Of a stretch of 64,000 nucleotides of DNA, positions 59,634 through 64,000 are shown piece after piece. The stretch comes from an uncultured Campylobacter sp. (GTDB taxonomy: Bacteria > Campylobacterota > Campylobacteria > Campylobacterales > Campylobacteraceae). A program made the position numbers and the translations under genes. The notes under the pieces were generated by a model. That model saw only the letters and a program-made list of their open reading frames with translations. It did not search any database and was not told the origin of the DNA. The first letter of the stretch is position 1; each line of letters starts with the position of its first letter. The stretch is from positions 80,939 to 144,938 of the forward strand of contig NZ_CALHVM010000058.1 of assembly GCF_938039205.1 (NCBI RefSeq), read 5' to 3'.

Positions 59634-60614
59634 ATGAAAAAAGTTTTCTTTGTCGGTGCTGACGTTTCAAGAGAAAAAATAGATTTTTGCTTTTTAACTT
59701 CCGTTGAAAATGCAAAGCCTAAATTTGTATCGCTCCCTAACGATACGGATACAATCAAAGCTTATTTTAAACCATTTATCAAAGATGATATATTTATCGT
59801 TTTTGAGCACACAAATAACTATCACGTGCCGCTTCAGTCTGCTTTAACTGATTTAAGTATAAAGCACAGCGCGCTAAACCCTGCTAAAATTTCACACTTT
59901 TTAAAACATCTAACTTTTCAAAAATCAGATATAACAGACGCTTACGGCTTGGCTCTATATTGTAAAATTTTTAAAGCCGATTTAAACCCTAGCGTTTATA
60001 ATCGTGAGTATGGCTTAATCAAAAGCTACAATTCTACTATACTTCTCTTGGCTAAAATCCAAACTCAGTTAAAGAATTTTAAAAAATCTCAAGACTTCGT
60101 AGCAGATACGGAGCTATCAGAAATAATAAAATCTCTCACGGTTCAAGTCCAAAAAACACAAGAAAAAATAAAACTTATAGCATTTGAAATTTTAAAATCA
60201 TTTGTTCCAAACTGCGAGCAAATTATCAAAGAGAATAAGGGCTTCGGTATTGACCTAGCTTTAAATTTGTTCCCTCAACTCCACTTTAACCGCGCCAAAT
60301 CTGAAAAGCAGTTTATTTCATTTCTTGGCTTAAGCCCTCGCATATACGAAAGCGGTTCAAGCGTGCATAAGTCACCTAAAATAAACAAACGCGGTAGTTC
60401 CGCAATAAGGCGTATATTGTTCCTTAATGCTATCTCTTGCGCTAGATTTAACTCTAAATTTAAGCAAAGATACGAAACTTTAGTAAGCAAAGGTAAAAAG
60501 AAAAAAGTTGCGCTTGTCGCTGTTATGTGTGCGATTGTGCGTTATTTAAAATCTTTGTTCCCACTAAACGAAAGTTATATCAATGAAAGTTTATATCACA
60601 CTCGCACAAGCTAA
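59634..60614 (+). CDS. IS110-family DEDD recombinase/transposase, probable phage integrase
   Basis: 326 residues. The N-terminal RuvC-like DEDD domain has Asp10 (FVGADVSREKIDF), Glu58 (IVFEHTNNYH), Asp99 and Asp102 (QKSDITDAYGLAL). A helical middle is followed by the C-terminal Transposase_20-like domain with GFGIDLALNLFPQ, FLGLSPRIYESGSS (Ser240-Gly241 at the place of the IS110 catalytic serine) and KINKRGSSAIRRILFLNA. RBS AAGGGG. It overlaps the next gene by 32 bases and no IS boundaries are visible, so it looks like a gene of the phage, as with Piv/IS110 recombinases in Neisseria filamentous prophages. Confidence 0.85.
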   Translation: MKKVFFVGADVSREKIDFCFLTSVENAKPKFVSLPNDTDTIKAYFKPFIKDDIFIVFEHTNNYHVPLQSALTDLSIKHSALNPAKISHFLKHLTFQKSDITDAYGLALYCKIFKADLNPSVYNREYGLIKSYNSTILLLAKIQTQLKNFKKSQDFVADTELSEIIKSLTVQVQKTQEKIKLIAFEILKSFVPNCEQIIKENKGFGIDLALNLFPQLHFNRAKSEKQFISFLGLSPRIYESGSSVHKSPKINKRGSSAIRRILFLNAISCARFNSKFKQRYETLVSKGKKKKVALVAVMCAIVRYLKSLFPLNESYINESLYHTRTS

Positions 60615-60789
60615 ATTTTTATTAAGTGCTTATAACTTACTTGCCAGTAAGTATAAAAAAATATCCCGTAAGGATATTATCAAAGATAGCGGTATAGATG
60701 AAAGCACAGTATCAAGGATAATACAAGACCGCTATTTGCTAGAAAATAAAATTAACGAAATAAATCAAAATTTGAAAATAAAGGAGTAA
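60583..60789 (+). CDS. Small helix-turn-helix-like phage protein
   Basis: 68 residues. YKKISRKDIIKDSGIDESTVSRIIQD has the spacing of a helix-turn-helix (DIIKDSG-turn-STVSRII) and ends in a coiled-coil-like ENKINEINQNLKIKE. Possibly a repressor or regulator of the recombinase. Its start lies inside the recombinase gene. Confidence 0.6.
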   Translation: MKVYITLAQAKFLLSAYNLLASKYKKISRKDIIKDSGIDESTVSRIIQDRYLLENKINEINQNLKIKE

Positions 60790-60795
60790 ACCAAG

Positions 60796-60996
60796 ATGCT
60801 AAAACTTGAAGTTCGTTCCCCGCACTCAAAGCAGTTTTACGGCGACAAGTTCGCCGAAGTAGCTCGCATTGATTACGAGAATAACGAATTGGCATTTATA
60901 GCAGGGTTTAACAATAATAGACCGGTGCTATATATTCAAAAAGGTTTTTCAGATACTGAATTCAGACTACACGAAAATAAAACAAAAAAGGATTAA
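60796..60996 (+). CDS. Small phage protein of unknown function
   Basis: 66 residues, soluble, predicted mostly beta (EVARIDYENNELAFIAGF). RBS AAGGAG nearby (60780-60785). No family recognised. Starts 6 bases after the HTH-like gene and ends 2 bases before the next gene, so it is part of the early phage operon. Confidence 0.6.
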   Translation: MLKLEVRSPHSKQFYGDKFAEVARIDYENNELAFIAGFNNNRPVLYIQKGFSDTEFRLHENKTKKD

Positions 60997-60998
60997 CA

Positions 60999-61439
60999 AT
61001 GGCAAAAACTACATCACCACTATACACACCAGAGCAAGAGCAGCACGCAAAAGAAATTTACCGTGCGCTAAATCAATCAAAAGACCTATTCGAGCAAAAA
61101 ATTAGGGTCAAAAAGTTAAAAGAGGTAGAGGGCAAAATCAAAAAAGATAAAGACGGCAACGATATTATAAACGATTTTGGTGAGCCTGAAAGGTGGGATA
61201 ATAGCTACCACTTAACTTATGTTGCGATGAATAGCGGCGGCGAGCATACGACGCGTATAACGCAAGCCCAGTTCCACGAGCTAGACGAGGACGAGATATA
61301 TATCGCTAGCGGTAAGGTAGAGTTTAGGTTATATGCTGACGCTTATAATACTACACCCGTTATCGTATTTGACAAATTTGTCCCTGCCGTAGACCTCTTT
61401 GTCACGGCAATGCTACAGCTTGAAAGCTCGAAAGCTTGA
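60999..61439 (+). CDS. Phage protein, possible ssDNA-binding protein
   Basis: 146 residues, charged and acidic-basic mixed, with beta-type stretches (SYHLTYVAMNSGGEHTTRI, EIYIASGKVEFRLYADAY). Filamentous phages carry a pV-like ssDNA-binding protein just ahead of or behind the initiator gene, and size and position agree. This is inference from context, not from a clear motif. Confidence 0.45.
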   Translation: MAKTTSPLYTPEQEQHAKEIYRALNQSKDLFEQKIRVKKLKEVEGKIKKDKDGNDIINDFGEPERWDNSYHLTYVAMNSGGEHTTRITQAQFHELDEDEIYIASGKVEFRLYADAYNTTPVIVFDKFVPAVDLFVTAMLQLESSKA

Positions 61440-61444
61440 ATTTT

Positions 61445-61514
61445 AGGGCGTTTGGCTTAGCCTGCGCCCCGCCTCTCAGGTGGTAAGGGTGGGTCAAAGC
61501 TAAGTTAAAGCCCT
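61445..61514 (+). promoter_or_regulatory. Three-layer hairpin between phage genes, origin or RNA switch candidate
   Basis: AGGGC (61445-61449) pairs with GCCCT (61510-61514). Inside, CTTAGC (61456-61461) pairs with GCTAAG (61499-61504), and inside that CCGCCT (61469-61474) pairs with AGGTGG (61478-61483, one G-T pair). The stems are properly nested. It is the only larger gap in the early operon and GC-richer than its surroundings. May be the rolling-circle origin used by the initiator, or a translational control element. Confidence 0.5.
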
Positions 61515-61540
61515 CAAACAAAAACAAAGGATTTTATAAA

Positions 61541-61861
61541 ATGACTTATTCTCAAATATTCTTAGACGATACTAAAACCTTTTTAGAAAAGCTTAGCTAT
61601 TTTTCAAAATTTGCAAGCTATTTTATAAAATCTGTTCGTGATACATTTGGCGTCGAGGTTGATATTACTACTAATAAACAGTTTTTTATTTTTACTGTTT
61701 CTTTATATGCGGACGATATGAGCTATTTAATCGATATCGCCCATATAAATATTTATAATCTACATTTGATTTTTTTGGCTGATAGTTTTTTAATAGATGA
61801 CGGTAACGCGTCGAAATTTAACAAATTATTCGTAGAATTATTTAACAGCGAGGCGAATTAA
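61541..61861 (+). CDS. Phage protein of unknown function
   Basis: 106 residues, acidic, partly hydrophobic (HINIYNLHLIFLADSFLIDD). RBS AAAGG some distance upstream. Its stop overlaps the initiator start (TAATG), so the two are translated together. No family recognised. Confidence 0.6.
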   Translation: MTYSQIFLDDTKTFLEKLSYFSKFASYFIKSVRDTFGVEVDITTNKQFFIFTVSLYADDMSYLIDIAHINIYNLHLIFLADSFLIDDGNASKFNKLFVELFNSEAN

Positions 61862-63312
61862 TGCAAGTAATATCAGCTCCGAAAATCGTTCATCAGGGTA
61901 TCGATACGCTAGTATTTGGCATAAATTGCACTGATGAAGCCGTATTTCTTACAAAATTTAAGCGTTTTGTATCAATAGTAAAAACCGCTAAAGAAGCGGC
62001 GCAAAGTGTAAATACATTCGGCGAAAAGTTTTATAAAACCGATTTGGGTTTAGATTACGGCGATTTTTTTGTAAGTAGCAAAGGTTTAGGCGGTTCTTAT
62101 TTTGGATTTGTAAAAAATGATGATGTATTTTTTTCGGTTTCTGATACGGATTTCGAGGCAAATAGCTTATATCACATAAAATTACAGTTTAGGTCTATAT
62201 ATTTACTCAAATACGGCTTTATTGTTTGTATTGAGCAAGTTAAAAAGTTTTTGAATGATATTTTTGACGGCAAATTTGAAATTAAGATTTTGCGTGTTGA
62301 TGTCTGTTCAGATGTCGCAGGGATAAAATATACTCCCGTTGATTTTTTTAATTTTAGGTCGCTTAAAAAAATTAGCCATTTCTCACAAGCCACTATAAAA
62401 GAAACGGGCGATGATAGCGTTATAGTAAGTGAGGATGATAACGGTTTAAGTAATATTTCTTTGGTTGATGTAGGGATAAATAATTTTTATCAATTTTATA
62501 GATTTGAGGGTATGAGTTTCGGAAAAAATCCTGATATGTTTCGCGTTTATGACAAGATAAAGCAGATAGAGCAAAAAAATATCTCAACTCTTGTTTTTAC
62601 TAAGTGGGAATTAAACGGCTTTGATTTTAACCGTGATATGTGCGTTTTTAGACACGAAGCAGAATTTGGGCGTTTGCGTATTCGTAAATTAATGCCGCTT
62701 GATGTAAAAGATGAAGTTGAATATTTAATAAATAATGTTGGTCGTTTTTGGGCTACGGGCTTAAATATTTGTAAATGGTATGATTTAACTGATGACGAGC
62801 GTTCCCGTATTTCGGGTAGTAATATACAGACAGATAGTATGCGCAAAATTTATCAGCGTTGTGAGCAAGATGAAAAACGTTTAAAGTTTTGGGATTTCTT
62901 AGCTGGTTGGGATGAAAATCGTTTCACTAAGCTATCAAAGCACGATTTTATAAAGTCAAAAGATTTAAAACAAGCTAAAAAGGCTTTAAAGGCGTTTGTT
63001 TCTGCCGTTTATACAAATTTAGGTTACGATTATCATAACTTTCTGATTGTGCTTGATGAAGTTAAAAAAGATTTAGACAAGCAAGGGCTAAATTTACATG
63101 AATATGGCTTAAGTAAGCTAGCGGGTAATTTTAACAAAAATGAAAAGGTTATAAGTGATTGTGGGGTTTATATTGATAATCCGCTTACTAGTTCAATGTA
63201 TTTCGGGTTAGATGAGTTTATTATCGCTTTAAAAGAGATACGTAGCGAGGAGTATAAAAAGCCTATTAAAGATGCTCTGAAAATACTACAGGCACAAAGA
63301 TTTGAGGATTAA
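61861..63312 (+). CDS. Replication initiation protein, Rep/RstA-like
   Basis: 483 residues. The N-terminal half has VHQGIDTLVFGIN and, later, FRVYDKIKQIE followed by TKWELNGFDFNRDMCVFRHEAEFGRLRIRKL. An F-R-x-Y-D-K segment followed by an R-x-E-type strand is typical of phage and plasmid initiators of the Rep_trans/RstA kind, which nick one strand to start rolling-circle copying. The catalytic Tyr is not fixed by eye. It is the largest gene of the early module. Confidence 0.65.
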   Translation: MQVISAPKIVHQGIDTLVFGINCTDEAVFLTKFKRFVSIVKTAKEAAQSVNTFGEKFYKTDLGLDYGDFFVSSKGLGGSYFGFVKNDDVFFSVSDTDFEANSLYHIKLQFRSIYLLKYGFIVCIEQVKKFLNDIFDGKFEIKILRVDVCSDVAGIKYTPVDFFNFRSLKKISHFSQATIKETGDDSVIVSEDDNGLSNISLVDVGINNFYQFYRFEGMSFGKNPDMFRVYDKIKQIEQKNISTLVFTKWELNGFDFNRDMCVFRHEAEFGRLRIRKLMPLDVKDEVEYLINNVGRFWATGLNICKWYDLTDDERSRISGSNIQTDSMRKIYQRCEQDEKRLKFWDFLAGWDENRFTKLSKHDFIKSKDLKQAKKALKAFVSAVYTNLGYDYHNFLIVLDEVKKDLDKQGLNLHEYGLSKLAGNFNKNEKVISDCGVYIDNPLTSSMYFGLDEFIIALKEIRSEEYKKPIKDALKILQAQRFED

Positions 63313-63315
63313 AAG

Positions 63316-63618
63316 ATGAATATTTTAGAGCAAATTCTCGACGAATATTTAAAACACAATAATAAGTTTTGTATTGATTTAGCACATTATCAAATTAAGC
63401 GTGAGTATTTTGAGCAAAAAGCAAAAATTATTTATCAGACGCAAAATTTAAAAGCCACGCCTAAAAATTGGCTTGGCTCGCAAATATTTAAGGAATATGA
63501 GGAGGATTGCAAGCAGTTAAATTTAAAAAAGTTTTGTAATGATAGGGATTTTGAATTAAGGCGCGGCAGGGTTTATCTTTTTGCCGTCAAACAGCAAAGT
63601 TTAAATTTATTTGATTAA
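63316..63618 (+). CDS. Phage protein of unknown function
   Basis: 100 residues, basic and helical (MNILEQILDEYLKHNNKF; KREYFEQKAKIIYQTQNLK; FELRRGRVYLFAV). Three bases after the initiator. No family recognised; a helper of replication is possible. Confidence 0.55.
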   Translation: MNILEQILDEYLKHNNKFCIDLAHYQIKREYFEQKAKIIYQTQNLKATPKNWLGSQIFKEYEEDCKQLNLKKFCNDRDFELRRGRVYLFAVKQQSLNLFD

Positions 63619-63632
63619 AAGGAGATTAAAAG

Positions 63633-63977
63633 ATGTCAAGAAGTGTTAAAGAGGTAATCGCTAAGACAAGCGAGGCGGCTAATAATATACTTGGGGCTTT
63701 ATCGCCCGTTTTAAGCGTATTTTTTCCAAAGGCTAAAGCAGGTGCAGTCCTTGCGGGCACAGTGCTTGAAAAATTATCTGAAATCGATGACAATAAGGCG
63801 CAAAGTGAAGTTCTAGGTCTTACTGCTACGGCTGAAGCTTTAGATAACTATCTTATTCAGATTGAGCAGGGTAAGACACCAAACAAAGACGAAGTGATTA
63901 AGTTGCTCGAGCAGGCGTCGGCAAATATAAAAGCTATTGATGCGGCTTGGGATAAAGTTTATAAAATAATTTCATAA
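63633..63977 (+). CDS. Phage protein with hydrophobic centre, unknown function
   Basis: 114 residues. Helical throughout, with a hydrophobic segment (NNILGALSPVLSVFFPKAKAGAVLAGTVL) near residues 17-45. RBS AAAGGAGAT. No family recognised. Could be a membrane or virion protein. Confidence 0.55.
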   Translation: MSRSVKEVIAKTSEAANNILGALSPVLSVFFPKAKAGAVLAGTVLEKLSEIDDNKAQSEVLGLTATAEALDNYLIQIEQGKTPNKDEVIKLLEQASANIKAIDAAWDKVYKIIS

Positions 63978-63987
63978 AGGAGTAAAA

Positions 63988-64000
63988 ATGCCAGTAATTC
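63988..64000 (+). CDS. Start of a further phage gene, cut by the window edge
   Basis: ATG 63988 behind AAAGGAGTAAAA, giving MPVI before the edge. Next gene of the same operon. Confidence 0.5.

Larger units (their letters stand above)
58800..64000 (+). mobile_element. Filamentous-phage-like (inovirus-type) prophage, left part
   Basis: A low-GC block with an IS110-family recombinase, small basic or helical proteins, a possible ssDNA-binding protein, a Rep/RstA-like replication initiator and more small genes, all plus strand and tightly spaced with AAGGGG/AAGGAG ribosome-binding sites, plus three tiny membrane ORFs on the minus strand. This is the early (replication) module of a filamentous phage. 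Coat and Zot/pI-type morphogenesis genes are expected beyond 64000. Zot-bearing prophages are known in C. concisus and relatives. The left boundary (58.1-58.9 kb) is a guess, and no attachment repeat could be fixed. Confidence 0.65.

Noticed and set aside
59634..60614. Calling the IS110-type gene a free insertion sequence
   Set aside because: No flanking IS ends are visible and the gene overlaps the following phage gene by 32 bases, so it is treated as part of the prophage.
1..64000. CRISPR array
   Set aside because: No regularly spaced direct repeats were seen anywhere in the window.

Overview
The window is a chromosomal segment of a Campylobacter, most likely from the C. showae / C. rectus / C. 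concisus side of the genus. Three things point there. It has a complete bacterial N-glycosylation (pgl) cluster in the C. jejuni gene order. It has two further blocks in C. jejuni order: cheY-prmA-ftsH-psd-pssA, and pyrF-nusB-ribH-kdsA ... der-aroK-trpS-serS-pflB. Base composition looks mid-40s percent GC by eye, higher than C. jejuni. An ecotin gene and a filamentous-phage-like element at the right end fit the same group. The species is an inference.

1-24.3 kb is one long plus-strand run of tightly packed, often overlapping genes. A cassette for uronic-acid-type sugar nucleotides (partial ugd and a UDP-HexNAc dehydrogenase), ecotin, a Wzx-type flippase and a family 25 glycosyltransferase leads into pglHIJBACD and then pglEFG. 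Together these make UDP-diNAcBac, build the lipid-linked glycan and transfer it to protein through PglB. hisH-hisA sit between pglG and cheY. After prmA, ftsH, a psd-like gene and pssA comes an 18-codon leader peptide with five consecutive Leu codons just before leuA.

24.4-43.2 kb is mostly housekeeping. It has a VWA protein, then minus-strand pflB, serS, a membrane protein, trpS, aroK and der, and then plus-strand EamA, a low-GC orphan gene with nuclease-like motifs, kdsA, an SMR pair, ribH, nusB, pyrF and a Cdd1-type gene. A tRNA-Ser(GCT) follows, with a three-frame remnant of a tyrosine integrase beside it (an old island site), then pncB, pepE and a DcuC-type transporter. 43.3-56.8 kb holds a Sel1/Hcp-like gene broken by one stop codon, pepT, a DUF6882-like gene, a DctA-type symporter, a cyclophilin, a YebC protein, GNAT-copZ-copA, a TorD-like chaperone, lgt and frdCAB.

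56.8-64 kb is accessory and AT-richer: a nested inverted-repeat element, a RelE/ParE-type toxin-antitoxin pair, then the left part of a filamentous-phage-like (inovirus-type) prophage that runs off the window. The prophage part carries three tiny membrane-protein ORFs on the minus strand, an IS110-family DEDD recombinase behind a hairpin-rich 5' region, a small HTH-like protein, a possible ssDNA-binding protein, a replication initiator, and small phage proteins. The IS110-type recombinase with its structured leader, which could act as a guide (bridge) RNA for phage integration, is the most interesting candidate system here. The leu leader and the orphan nuclease-like gene come next. All assignments are by eye, without database searches.
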